A stretch of 64,000 bases of DNA from Hermatobates lingyangjiaoensis (Eukaryota; Arthropoda; Insecta; Hemiptera; Hermatobatidae): contig JAPFBL010000007.1 in NCBI GenBank assembly GCA_026182355.1, positions 1-64,000 of the forward strand, given 5' to 3'. The stretch's first letter is position 1, and every line of letters begins with the position of its first letter. The notes under the pieces are model-generated. The model saw only the letters and a list, made by a program, of their open reading frames with translations, had not been told where the DNA came from and did not search any database. A program made the translations under genes and the position numbers. Positions 1 through 12,029 of the stretch are shown here, in pieces.

Positions 1-470
1 AAGGGCTGTTGTTTAGGATTTTGTTTTTCTACGTAGCAATTAATAGTTTGCAAATGTGACACCTAGGGTGAACCCATTGCCACGCCGTCAATTTGAAAGT
101 ACATGGAGCCATTATGTGCGTGAAAGGGCTTCTTGTCGAACATGCTCGCAAAAGTCTTCCATATTTGCCTATGATGGATGGAGGTGCCATGCCTCTTTCA
201 TCTAAGTAGATGCAATCACAAATAATTCCGAGGTCTCTTCTACTGGCACATTTGTAAATAATGATTCCAATCCAGGGATCCGACAGTTCCTTCAGGGTTT
301 ATTTTTTTAATATGTCAAGGAAATCTCCGTTGGTTTAGTAAATAATTTGCTGGCATATATGGGTGATGATTTTATTTAGCTGCTGGCTAAACCATAGGTG
401 GGGTGGTGACCTGTGAAATTATTGGGCGCAGGGGGGTATCCTGTTTTATGTGCTTTACAGTACCATAAAT
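1..470 (-). pseudogene. Penelope-like element reverse transcriptase fragment (partial, decayed)
   Basis: Read on the minus strand in shifting frames, this shows landmarks of the Penelope-like (PLE) reverse transcriptase in the right order. First comes PLRPIISQVTTPP near 400-440, resembling the LRPI block. Then NGSMYFQIDGVAMGSP near 67-117, the fingers/palm block that precedes the catalytic YxDD. Between them, IICDCIYLDERGMAPPSI matches the spacer seen in this family in length and flavour. Frameshifts and stops interrupt it, so it is not functional. The catalytic YxDD and the GIY-YIG endonuclease would lie to the left, outside the window. An intact element would copy its RNA by target-primed reverse transcription. 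Confidence 0.72.
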
Positions 471-510
471 ATATCCTGGGGTGTATTCACCTGAAATAGG
501 TTCCAAAATC

Positions 511-526
511 TATATATATATATATC
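511..526. repeat. (TA)n microsatellite
   Basis: A short TA run next to the RT remnant, of the kind that borders most PLE pieces in this window. Confidence 0.8.
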
Positions 527-2772
527 TAAGACTAAAGTAAATAGAACAATGATAGATGAAAACAATTACAGAAGACAATATTTCAAACTGGCAGTTTGTC
601 GTCAGGGAGAAGGTAGGATAGAAGATTAAAAGAAGAGAGGAGGTAGGATTCGTGTGGTCATGAGGATAAAGTATTGGCGTATATTTCAATCATACATTTT
701 CTATTATGAAGTTTTATTTATAAGTTTCGTACTATGCTATTTGGAAGGTATGGGTTTTATTGTATGAAAAGAAAAGTACTCAGAAAGTCTATCCTCACGA
801 CCGCATCTATGATTCTTCTCTTATTGTGAACTGTAAGAACTGGAAGAACTGTAACTTCAAAATTTGGCTCAACTGGGTTTGAGTGGGTTTAAAGATAACT
901 ATATCTTTGAAACGAAAAGGAATCTTGAAAATATAACCCTCCCCAATCCCTTCAATAAATTAGAAAAAACAACATTTACTAGTGAACCTACAGCGGGTAA
1001 ATACACTTATTGGATACATGTTCATAGTGTGGATCAAAAACAGGTTCCTTTGTGCAGAGCTTCAGGAGAGACATGAGGCTTTCTCTACGAATGCCAATCT
1101 TTGGCCCATCTTCTTTTAGTTATAGCTATTTTAACACAAAGTTTATTGTCCTATCAATTGAAACATTGGTAAAGAGGAATCTACATCTATAGAGGATATA
1201 ATGCCAGTACTTTTAACACCCTTAAGTATTATAGGGCTGCAAGTATTGAGCTTCCAACTTTCCTGTTGGAAAGTGCAAACTATTCCTTTTCTTTTTAATT
1301 CTCCTAAATATTGTAAACAACTAAAATTTAATCGTTTAGGGAGTGACTGTTGTGATTTTGTTCATCTATCTGTCAACTTAAAACTGCATAAATGATATCA
1401 GGTTTTAGTCTAAAGTCTTTCTTTGTTCAATACGAGCCATTACTGATTCACCAATCTTGGTGATAGGTATTGAGAAATAAAACAAGACTCGGAACATAAG
1501 AAGAACACCGCAATTAAAATGTACTTCTTTTTTTGACAAACCTCAAGACACAGAGTATAAATTACTCACTATTTTTATTTATGAAATATGAAAGAAACTC
1601 ATAGAGAAAAAGCTGATATAGCTCCAATACTTTGTCATCCCTGCTCATTAGATCAAACAGCGCTTTATCAAGTAAGAAGGGGGGAAGTGAGAAATAAGTA
1701 AGGTAAAAAGAAGAGAAGGAAGAGGAGGTATGAAGACAAAATAAAGTAACATAATGACAAAAATTGTGATGAATAATAATAATAAAATTATTGATAAATA
1801 TGACGTATAAGTAATATACTGACTTAATAAGCAAATGAATTAATTAAAGGAAATCAAAAATATAAACTATCAATTGAAACCTTCAGCAATAAAGATTGCT
1901 TCTTTATGAAGGAATTTATTCTTAAGAAGTTATGTGCTTCTTCTGGACCCTTCAAGATAATATGAGAATTGAAAACAATTAGGTGTTTAATGATTTAAGC
2001 ACAGAAAGAACTATTAAAACTAATGCCCTGGCTTTCGCAGGGTTAGGAGTAGAAATGTTCGCTGACTTACAGAAGCCCTATCACACTCCATATGATAACT
2101 GAGTTTAGTGGAAACCAAACCGACACAAAATGTATCACCAGGATAATCTAGGTGATAGACGCAGTCGCGAAAAAGTACAGAAAGTATTAACGTGCATAGG
2201 GTACGAATGGTGTTCGAAAGGTGAAATGAAGAAAGGACTGGGGTTAGTAATGGGACAAGGACAGCTATGTGGTCCAGATTGTTCTATTGCCTTCACATAA
2301 GTGTAAGTGAAATATTAATTAGTTATGCTACTTAACTATTAGTTATGTATATTGTGTAAACTACTTCGTAGACTTTAGTTTTACTAAAGCATATATAATA
2401 TTACGTTTAAATGTTAAAACAAATGGCATGGTTTAAACTATTGTCGTAACACTTTATAAATAACACATTAATGTCCTTTGACTTTTAGGAATGATGTCAA
2501 TTTATCAGATTAAATTAAATTACTTGGGACAATCGTTGAACAATAGTTGCATGGGAATTTAAAAAAGTGATCTATGAAGTACTTTCAGATCATTGTTTGG
2601 TTTGATTTGCTGGAATTTCTTGTTGCTTTAAGCAATTACACGACAATCGTGCAATAATACTTGCTGGCAGTTATTTTTCTTTAGTGTCAGATATGTACTC
2701 TTTTCTTGTTTTTCGTTTGAGAACATGGATTGCTGATTTCAATCACTTTCTCCATATGTTTTAAACACTTCT
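527..2772. other. AT-rich non-coding stretch, no recognisable gene
   Basis: Open frames of up to 90 codons occur (for example 1562-1834 on the minus strand), but their composition follows the AT-rich background and no domain is recognisable. No RNA gene or clear transposon end was seen. Confidence 0.55.
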
Positions 2773-2773
2773 T

Positions 2774-2801
2774 TGTGTGTGTGTGTGTGTGTGTGTGTGT
2801 T
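2774..2801. repeat. (GT)n microsatellite
   Basis: About 14 uninterrupted GT units. Confidence 0.95.
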
Positions 2802-3405
2802 TCCTAACAACAGTAGTTCTGTTACGAGGGAGCTTATTTATAACCACACGTATCACACTAGGTTTAACGTGTATACAACTACATATAACCTGATATATAA
2901 CTAAAATATACCAATCAAATATTTCACATACTAGGAGTAAATATAATAATATAACAGTATGTATCTAAAACATTTACATTTATTTCAATATTAATTATCT
3001 AATTTCACCCAGAACACAACAGGTATTGGATAAACATTATTTTTTAAGTCATGCACATATTGTTCTATTATTAATTTACTTTCTTTCATAGGCTAGTCGT
3101 GTCCAGTTGTATTGCTGTCTGTATTAACATTTGCCGGTAAGGATCTAATTTTGGACAATCATAGATTTAATTGTTCCATGTCTGGTCAGTCAGTTCGTCA
3201 CATATGAAATTTGATTGTTGAATGATATTGAATCTCTTTAGGTAATATCTAGTTCGCACATGTCAGGTAAGTACCTGAGTATGTAATCGATTTGTAAGTC
3301 GTCAAGCTTCTTCCATGTCATTATGGACGGAAAGTATTTCTTTGTTTCTATTCTTTCCGGGCTGGTTCTCCATTCCTCTTCCCCATTTTTCTTCAGTCGC
3401 AGCTT

Positions 3406-3518
3406 GTGTATGTGTGTGTTGGTTGTGTGTGTGTGTGTGTGTGGTGTGTGTGTGTGTGTGTGTGTGTGTTGTGTGTATGTGTGTTTCTGTAAAAGAGAGA
3501 CAGAGAGAGAGAGAGAGA
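3406..3518. repeat. Compound (GT)n-(GA)n microsatellite
   Basis: GT runs broken by single-base changes (GTGG, GTTG) are followed by a GA tract. Reading through it gives long Val-Cys or Thr-His strings on either strand, which explains open frames of about 100 codons here; they are artefacts. Confidence 0.92.
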
Positions 3519-4544
3519 AAAAGAGGTTATTCACAAAAATCAATGGACACAGGTGTTGTTATGCAGAAAAGTTCTGTATTCATTTTTGCCATTTTAAAAT
3601 GTGATAATATTCTTGTCACTGCACATCATTCCAATGAGTAAATTAAGAACTGTAAGTTACTTAATAGCAATTGTTAAACCTTAGTCTATTCTAAATCATG
3701 AGTATAACAAAACACTTCTAAAACCTCTTGGATATTAGTATGAATTATATTAGTTTTCTTTTATAGTTTCACTTCTAAAAAATATCAATGTACTCCAAAT
3801 TTAGGACCGGTATTCTACCATACGGGAATATGAACAGTTATAACAGTATTTAAACAAATAAAATAATTGTATTTAAACAGTAAAGAGTATTTAAACCCTG
3901 TTAAATTAATTATTATAATTATTGTAATAGCCAAGGAGCTATTAGTATTGCTACATTACAAGGTTGAATAAATAATACTACTAACACAAACCAGCCATCA
4001 TCAAGCTAAAACCTAAACAATCTACGCACAATTTAAATAAAACTAAAAAAAAAAACAAAAGATATTACTCTTAATATTAATGTTAAACTTGTAGTTTGTT
4101 TAACTTTGCCGCTTGAGGAAGGTGACATGAATGGCTGAACTGCAATAGTTTTTGATATTAGTTTATGAGAAACTAAAGTATTATTCTTAACTTTGATATT
4201 TCGTGTTAAATAGCGCTACAAAGGCGAAGTTATGTTACGCAGTATGGCCAGACAAATTGAGAACTTCAGAATTTGAAGCAATACTGCACATAGTGAACGG
4301 GAACTCATGGCTTGGCTTGAATTGGCAAAGGTTGAGGTTAGAAGGTTTATAGTGATCAAATATGTTTTAGCAAGTAACAGTACATTTAAGCTCTATGTTG
4401 ACTGTTTCAGAATGCAGTCTGAGGATGAACACAAGAATGTCTGAGGATCTATTAGATTGTTGAGGAGCACTGAATTCTCCTCAGATCAAACAAAGTTACT
4501 AAGGACATCTATAATTGTTGTTATAGCTCTACATTTTTTGGATT

Positions 4545-4965
4545 TTCAGAAGCGGTATATACTTTGGAAAAATATAGAATCCTAGCTATGAGGAAAGAAT
4601 AGCATTTCATAAATGCTATTTATGCTATAAATGCTATTTCCTTGGTAGGAAATATCTAGGATACAAGAAGAATATAGGAAAATAAAACTAAACTTGTCCC
4701 CATAGAATCAAACTTTGGAGGAAGAATAGCATCCCATAAAGGAAATATCTAGGATGAAAGTAACATATAAGAAGATCAAACTATATGTATATTTTATTAG
4801 TTTTAATACAGGTTATATAATTTTTTAAAACTAATAACCTGTTTTTATTTTTATGGTTGTCTCCATACAATCATAACTTTGGAGAAACAATCACATCTCA
4901 TAATGGAAATTTCAAGAAAATATAAAGAAAGGAGGCAAGTAAGATATAAGAAAATAAATCTAATA
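4545..4965. repeat. Degenerate local repeat, about three copies
   Basis: Similar blocks recur near 4545-4700, 4700-4780 and 4858-4965. Each has words like CATAGAATCAAACTTTGGAG, then a CATCCCATAA-like stretch, then GGAAATATCTAGGAT. The copies are diverged and unevenly spaced. No coding potential was seen. Confidence 0.5.
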
Positions 4966-5249
4966 TGTGTAAAACACTTGAGCCCAAGTCAAGCTCTTCA
5001 AAAGTTTGGGTTCTGCAGATTGGAACAGTATAGCACTATCTAACCACAATTGCAATGTGAGACACAACTTTCAATTTCACCATATGGGAATTTTAAATGA
5101 AGAAAATGGCAGCGTAAAGAAATTTTAAAAAATAAACACATGAACAATGCAAAGTTTAGAAATAGGTATACAAACTAAGTACCATATATTTGAATCTAAT
5201 AGAAATAAAATGCGTTTATTACTTTACTATAAAGTAAAGTATAGTGATC

Positions 5250-5325
5250 GAAAAAAATTCGATCTCGAGATTTTGACGGAATTACATGTTTTGAGGTCCC
5301 AGAAGTCGTTTTATGATGTTTTTGT
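5250..5325 (+). repeat. Dispersed repeat segment, copy 1
   Basis: Contains GATCTCGAGATTTT and, 25 bases later, GTTTTGAGGTC. The same two words at similar spacing recur on the minus strand at the right edge of the window (63930-64000), so this is an interspersed repeat of unknown class. Confidence 0.55.
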
Positions 5326-5344
5326 GATGTTGTCTGTGTATGTG

Positions 5345-5375
5345 TGGGTGGGTGGGTGCGTGGGTGGGTGGGTGA
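5345..5375 (+). repeat. (GGGT)n tract, G-quadruplex-prone
   Basis: Six GGG runs separated by T or TGC. Four such runs with short loops suffice for an intramolecular G-quadruplex. It translates to Gly/Trp or Thr/His/Pro strings only. Confidence 0.85.
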
Positions 5376-6000
5376 GTGTGTTAGCATTGCTTGTTACCAC
5401 ACTGCGGACCAGAATCTTTGATGGATCAAGTTGATATTTAACACGAAAATGGGCCCTATAGTGTAGATGATTCCTATTGTTTGGGAAGAATTATGCATGA
5501 CGGGAAAGTCACTTTTTTTGCCAAAAATCGGTTTTTAGAAAACATTTTTTTCTTCTAAACTGCTAACTCTAGAGTTTTGAAATTTTGGCATTATCTTTGA
5601 GGTTACAAATCCAATAAACTAAAAATATATTCAGAATTTTAAAACAACGGGAAATTTTTTTTTCAATACAATGTAAAAATTTTGACTTACAATTCAATCT
5701 CAAAGCTTATGAGAGCGATACAAGCCATACGGTTGGACGGATCACAATTAAACTATGCCTAAAGATAGAACATTATGTTGAGAATGAGTTGAGATAATTT
5801 TTTTAAAAATTACATTCTTCAAACGGGCGATAAAGTACGATTTGTGTTTTCAGAAAATTTTTTTTGACGCTAAACGGCTCGTTAAAATATCATGAAAATT
5901 TTATCAAAAATGGAACAAAAAATTAGAAATGTATAAAAAAAAATGAAATTTCAATCACGGCCAAGAGCAATATAGCTATAAAAACTGTTTGTTTATCCTA

Positions 6001-6033
6001 GACTAAGGGATCACCTTAGTTGATCCCTTAGTC
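6001..6033. other. Perfect 13-bp inverted repeat with 7-base loop
   Basis: GACTAAGGGATCA at 6001-6013 is the exact reverse complement of 6021-6033, with CCTTAGT as loop. It lies at the right side of an anonymous AT-rich block and could be a transposon terminal hairpin, but no matching partner end was identified. Confidence 0.6.
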
Positions 6034-6645
6034 TGGGGATTGAATATACATATACTTAGTATCAAATATACAAATCCTTGTCGAATTTTTGATATTTTTT
6101 TATATTATTTACATTGACTTGGAAATTTTTTGAGCGAATCAACTGATTATAAAATTCACTATTATAAAATTGATGTTTAGAATAGAAAAAATTAAATAAT
6201 TTATTGACTTTTACGAGATATAAGAGGAATAATATTTTTACATGAAAACAAAAACATCACCAATAAACATAAAGAAATTAACTTTGTCTTCCATGATGGA
6301 TTTGTCTCATAAAATTATTTAATAAATCTATATATTGCACTCTTGAGCAAAACTTAATATCAGTTACAATTACATTAGCTTTGTGAACTGTAGTGCCTTT
6401 CCATGAAATGTGAAGAAAGTAATAAGAACTAATAGTTCATATTTAATATTTTAAAAAATTGGAAGCTCTCAACTATAAAAATTTAAATTATATTGAATGG
6501 CTGGCTTTCACTTTGATTTGAGTATGTAAACTGGCTAATTACAAATATATTTTTTCTCAATATAAATTCATAGCAAGCTTATAACAGAGTACAACAGGCG
6601 GGAAAAAGATAACACTCACTCAGAAAACATTGGTATATATGATTT

Positions 6646-7300
6646 CTGACAAAGGGGAAGGAAAATGATTTTATTAAATATTAAGAAGCCATATAATTCC
6701 CAGTATAATAATTCCAAAAAAGATCAAAAATGTAAAACATAATTCAAAATTGAAATCTTTTGTTTGAAGATTAATAAAAGTAATTATAGTACATCCTTAA
6801 TTATAAATCATTTTTATAAATTATCCTTAAAACGATATTTTTTCTTCAATGTTTATAATGTTTTTCAGAGAAAATAAGAGTATTTTCCTGTTTTAAATTT
6901 GAAAATTTCACTTAAATATTCAATGTAGAAGGAGGTCAAGTAAGCAATATAAGAAATCCACTGGCTATTTGTACAAAAGCCATGTTCTCTTGTAGGAGAT
7001 TAGTATTTCGTGTCAAGAAATTTTCACTTTGGCTTTTCAAAAATGTTATTACTGTTGTAGTTATACTAATGAAATTATTTGCATCAGCTGTGTGATGTAC
7101 AAAAATAAGCTTTTTATTTTTGTCGATCAATTGATAAGTCGATCAATTACTATCTGTACTACCTCAGAAATGAAAGACTAATAAACATCTCCCATTTAAA
7201 TGTTTTCATTATGCTTAAAGGAGACGATATGTATTATATACCCAAGAAGATTTATATTAAGTTCACTTATAGTAAAGTTGGGTGCAGGCCAATCCAGATT
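6646..7300 (+). repeat. Dispersed repeat copy A (partner 56520-57160)
   Basis: About 650 bp closely similar to 56520-57160 in the same orientation. Shared landmarks in order are ACAAAGGGGAAGGAAAATGA, AATTCCCAGTATAATAATTC, GCCATGTTCTCTTGTAGGA and TACTATCTGTACTACCTCAG (or near). The copies differ by scattered substitutions and short indels. No terminal repeats or domain are visible, so this is an interspersed element of unknown class or a segmental duplication. Confidence 0.75.
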
Positions 7301-9129
7301 TTTTTTCTTTTGTATCACTGATACATTTGTAATATCCTTTTGTAATGTACATTGTAATAATTTTGTTAATGAGATAAGTATTACGGTTAATTATTACAGT
7401 ATTTGTAATAATACTGTTAATTCCTCTGTCACCGAAAGGAAAGTTGAAAAGTCTTTATGAAGAGTAAATACCAATATAGGGACATATTAATACAACTCAA
7501 AAGCTGATCCCAGCCAAGGGTAGAATGCAAGTACTGACCTTAGAACTTCAAAGTTTTTTTCCCCATATGATCTAAGTTAAGTAGTCATGACTTGACAAGC
7601 CTTGCTTGAAGTTAGCAAGTCAGTTATGAGTTGAGAAGGTAGAATGACCCACGCTTACTCTCACTCCCAAAGGCCTTGTAAATGACCCGACTTATCAATA
7701 AAAAAAAACAACATACAGATAACTCAAAGTATTAAACAACTAAAATGCAACCATTCCTATATATTATAGATTTCAAATTTAATATTAAAATACAAACTTA
7801 TAATTTTGTATACTCCAAAATTAACACACAATATTTATGTTTAAGTATTATTAATGAATAAACGTATTTTATGTTACGTTATGAAATTAATTTCAATAAT
7901 GGTAATAACAAAAAAAGTCAGGTAAATACAATAGATAATTATGTTACAAGTATTATCTATTACTTTATAGATAATTCACTTCAAAAAAATTATATCCTTT
8001 TGGATTTTTAGAAATTAAAAATATTAAATATTTCCTTTTATCAAATATTATCATATACTTTATGGAATATGTATCAAAAAAATATTCTAATGGCATTTTT
8101 TTTTAAGTTTATTTCTATTTGAAGAAAACGGATAATGAAACAGAAAAGGCTGTCTGAGGAGGTTTAATCTCATAACTTAGTTTAGAAAGAATATTTTACT
8201 TTACTCTGTATGGATACAAAACTGTTTTCAAAGCAATGGAAATGAACGAATATATAAAGATTTGGCATTTCTAAGTTATATATGGCAATTTTACATTTAA
8301 TAGCAGTCTAAAGTGGAGAAATATTTTAAAAACAAGATTTCTGAATTAGTCACAAATAATCCGAAGAAGTGTATTAGGAAATTTTCGTTAAATGAATGAT
8401 ATTTTTTACCAAATAATTTGATATTTATAATAACAAACTTACGGTGCTCCTTTGTAAAAGCAATATAAATTGCACAAGTGTTGTAAACAGGGTAATTCTC
8501 GTTTATAATATAAATTGTAAAACCGATTGTAATAAAACTCATTCAGTTTTGTAATCACCAAAGTAAGTAGTGCAAGTATTCGTAAAAGAGTTCCATTAAA
8601 TTCTAGTTAATTTAAAATGTTTTGATCAATATATTATTGTCATAATTTTTTTTTTAAATTTTGCAATTAACAGCAATAAGTTGCAATATCTTGACTGTTA
8701 TAATCACTGCCCCGGTTTGAATGAGAACATATTATAAATAGAAGTCTGTGCATTTCTTCAACTCGGCATTATTTTAAAATATTTAAATATCAATTACTGA
8801 TAAGACAAGTCATTCGTTTAAGTTAAATAGTAATAGAAAACAATCATGATGCTTTACAAGATATTGCACTTTTTAACACCTGGATGCACTAGTTCATAAA
8901 TATTGCTTGGATATCTGACAGAAAACAATGTCCGATCTGTAATGGAATTTAAAGAGCAGGTCAGGCTATATCCACTTTCTCTCTCTATGCTCATGAAAAC
9001 ATGCAAAAGAAATGAAATAGGGTCTGTATGAATGTTGGTGAATTGATTAAGTTTGCTTTACTTGAATATGGCTTTGAAGATACTTATTTTGATTGGGTTA
9101 TGAATGTCTAAGTGTAGACCCTTGGCTTA
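7301..9129. other. AT-rich non-coding stretch
   Basis: Open frames of 81-86 codons here have background composition and no recognisable motif. Nothing else supportable was seen. Confidence 0.5.
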
Positions 9130-9620
9130 TATGGTATTAGAGAAAGTGGGGGGAAGCAGGGCCAAAGCCGGCAAGGACCGCACCCGACAATGCCTTGCTC
9201 GCAGGGAGGCAGTGTATTGACGGGAAGGCGGGCTGTCCGTACAAGTTGAAATAAGTGACTAGAGGTGGGGAGGAGTACCATGTGAAAGTGGTCGGAGGGG
9301 TGGGACTTCCAGTAGCGCTTGCTGGGGTCGTCAAGGGGGTCGCCCAGGATGAACATGGCTGCGCCGGCGGCACTGCCCGGGGCACAGGCTGCAAGAGAAC
9401 AACGCTCCGGGGAGGATCCCAAGTCGGACTGACCCGAAGAGACGCCGCGAGGCACTCCGGAGGGGGAAGCCGCCCCCGCCCAGTCAACCCATTGGTCCAC
9501 CCCGCCACGCCTTCCAGTCCTATTGGTTATTTTTCAAGAGGGGCGTGCCGATGCTGTTCCCTCACCTCCCATCACTGAGCAGTTGTCCCTTGATCATCCA
9601 CCGGCGACCCTCTCAACGTA
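9130..9620. promoter_or_regulatory. GC- and CpG-rich island; candidate promoter or first exon
   Basis: This block is GC- and CpG-rich inside otherwise AT-rich DNA. It contains CCCATTGGTCC (about 9489) and CCTATTGGTTA (about 9517), two ATTGG words that read as CCAAT boxes on the minus strand. Downstream of these on the minus strand an open frame runs 9500-9108. Its inner methionine near 9355 starts MFILGDPLDDPSKRYW, which I do not recognise. On the plus strand AAC|GTAAGC near 9615 is a good splice-donor match. A divergent or single promoter with a first exon is possible; a GC-rich repeat fragment is the alternative. No TATA box is obvious. Confidence 0.4.
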
Positions 9621-10190
9621 AGCCTTTATCTTTTATACTACCTCCGTAACTTATTTTTTGTGCCACTTAAATCACCAGAATGTCGACAACACTCAAAAAT
9701 AGGGGCGCGACTAATAGGGTTTGAACCCTACGTTTTCCAGACTTTTGTTAACGTCACATATCTCTCATCATGAGCCATTCACTATAATAGCCCTTATCGT
9801 TTAGTAAAATATAGTTAAGGTCTCGATTCCCCAAACTTTCAATCCGATGACTCTTTCATAGAATGTTTGCCTTCGCACCGATTTCCAGATAATGATAAAA
9901 AAAACATTAAAAATGCTTGCCATTTTTGATGTGAAAAGTAAAGAGTTTTTTATTTGCATAAAAAACCTTTTGAGTGTTCAGGTGCGTTCAAGCGGAGATG
10001 AATTAACATTTCTTATATCTATGAAAAAAAATATATACTTATGTACATATATTTTTGCGGTTTATATTATACCAAGGGAAGTGAGTAATTGCTCATGTGA
10101 TACTTGCATATTTCAACATTTATATATATATGCAATCTTTACGCTAGAATGCTCAGCTGATTCTCCTTAGCATTACTAGCCACCTCTCGA

Positions 10191-10192
10191 CC

Positions 10193-10217
<25 letters not shown>
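10191..10217. repeat. Poly(C) tract, 27 bases
   Basis: An uninterrupted homopolymer; its length may be a sequencing estimate. Confidence 0.95.
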
Positions 10218-10223
<6 letters not shown>

Positions 10224-10619
10224 TAATGGACCTCTAGAGGAGGCAGGAGACCTCTGGTTTAGACTATAACATAAGAAAAATTGCTAATTATATTTATTTT
10301 TATTGTCATAATGATTTGAAATGGCTCTCCTTGGGAAATTAGAGGGATGTGCTGAAACATATTGTCACTATAAACCTTTTTATGAGGAACTATTCCTTGA
10401 TTATTTTCTAGATGTTTCTTATGTTTCCAACATAATGAACAGGAATGAGATTTTGGCTTCGGCCAGTCCACTCAGGAAGGCTCACTTTATAGACTTTTAA
10501 TCTATTGAAGCTGCCGGTATATCTATCGAGAGGCAACGGAGTGTACTTCGTCGTGTACAAGGGGCGTATGGGACTGATTGTTTATATTTTTCCAGTAATA
10601 TAAAGTGATACTCCAGTAG

Positions 10620-10685
10620 GCATCTCAGTGACTAGACGGTAAGACCGCGTGCCTCATCAGAGATATGTGGGTCTGATCCTCTTAT
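10620..10685 (+). repeat. tRNA-like sequence, probable SINE head (degraded)
   Basis: GCATCTCAGTGACTAGACGG resembles a tRNA D-arm/A box, and GTGGGTCTGATCC about 30 bases on resembles a B box. No acceptor stem pairs across the ends, so it is unlikely to be a working tRNA gene. Confidence 0.35.
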
Positions 10686-11863
10686 TCTTTGCTTGTTTAC
10701 GTATATTGTTCATATAAAATTAGAGTTTTCAAAAACCTTTGTTCAATAAATGTTCATATCTACCAATGATTTAGATTTAAATCATTTCCACCAAGTTGGA
10801 AAAGGGTGGTGCATTGGGACCACCTGAGGTGGTACACGCTTTAGGCAAACCACTAACCGTTCTTCTAAAACTTAGGCTATCAAAAATATTAGGCTCACCT
10901 CACGCAACCCACATATTCCCTTAAGTATTATCAGATTAAAAACTATATAAAGTAACTGTGACCTTCTGTGAGTAACTTCAGTCACTTGTAACTTCAAGCC
11001 CCTTGAGTGTTCAACGTCCTTACTGATTGACAAACATACTCTAAATGGCCTGATTAGTAATCAGACTTGATATGTACTTTGGAGTGCACTGGTGCTCTTA
11101 TGGTGTTAATAGTGCTCGCCACATGTGTCTAAAGTAGTGTTCGCGAGCAGTGAAATTGATAGGCCCACGAGGTAAGGAGTTGGGTGCACAAAAGTTTTTA
11201 TATCAAGTTGACGGAAAAAATTTGCAGTCTTGAATAGGACGACTAAGTGTATGAATCCATTGCAAAACAGTTGTCACACAATCGTATGAAAAAATATAGT
11301 TCGTATAGGTTGGGTAGGGGCCGGCCCTTCAGAGAGTGCCCTTGTCAAGAGTTTTTTACTTCAGTGCTTGGAAAGGTAAAAAGGTTAAGAACCCCTGCAC
11401 AAATCTATTCTTCAAAATATAATTGAAAAATACTACTGCAACGTTGTTAATTTTATTTGATGAAATGAATTTCTAGTAACAATTTTAAAGTATAGTTTTT
11501 GTAGGTGTATTTTGTGAACGTTTACATTAAGAAGAGAACAGACCAAATATATTGTCGTTCTAGAACCTGCATAAAAATTAGGTCTAACTTCATGATTGAA
11601 CTTTGTTCCTAGTTTCTCATTACTGCGTTGTTCAGCATTCATCGTGAAACTCTAGCCTTTGTACTTAGTTATCATCACTGCTGGCAACACATATGAAGTG
11701 AGACGCCACTTAATTTAAAAGCACTGCAACTGGGATATCACATTCCAAGAATGTATTCATTCCTTAAGTAAGCGAATCTCTGCTAGTTCAAGATGAGATC
11801 CATTTAAAAAACAAGTTAACTACTTTTAAAAATCCCACATCCCAATGTATATTTTATAATATA
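10686..11863. other. Non-coding stretch without assigned feature
   Basis: It is less AT-biased than its neighbours around 10790-11400. GGTTAAGAACCCCTGCA near 11380 resembles the end of a hAT transposon, but no partner end or target duplication was found, so it is left unassigned. Confidence 0.4.
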
Positions 11864-11889
11864 CTAGCAAATGTACCCGTCTTTGACGG
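11864..11889 (-). other. Helitron 3' terminal hairpin and CTAG end
   Basis: A 5-bp stem CCGTC/GACGG with a 3-base loop, followed by about 9 bases and CTAG. This is the canonical Helitron termination signal. Its position relative to the helicase remnant agrees in strand and order. Confidence 0.8.
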
Positions 11890-12029
11890 AATCAAAAATT
11901 CTATTATTCTTGGTATTCCAAAATATCAATTATAGTATTATACTAATACTATAATTAGAAGTTATAGAATAGTAGAAAACACCATTATTAGTACAGTGTT
12001 AAACAAATGCCTCTGTATACACTACATTA

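Noticed and set aside
1562..1834. 90-codon minus-strand frame
   Set aside because: Hydrophobic, AT-driven composition with no motif, promoter or splice context.
3238..3641. Overlapping 93-108 codon frames on both strands
   Set aside because: They are translations of the GT/GA microsatellite; no domain, and the same region is open on both strands.
11375..11400. hAT transposon end (GGTTAAGAACCCCTGCA)
   Set aside because: No matching inverted end or 8-bp target duplication was found.
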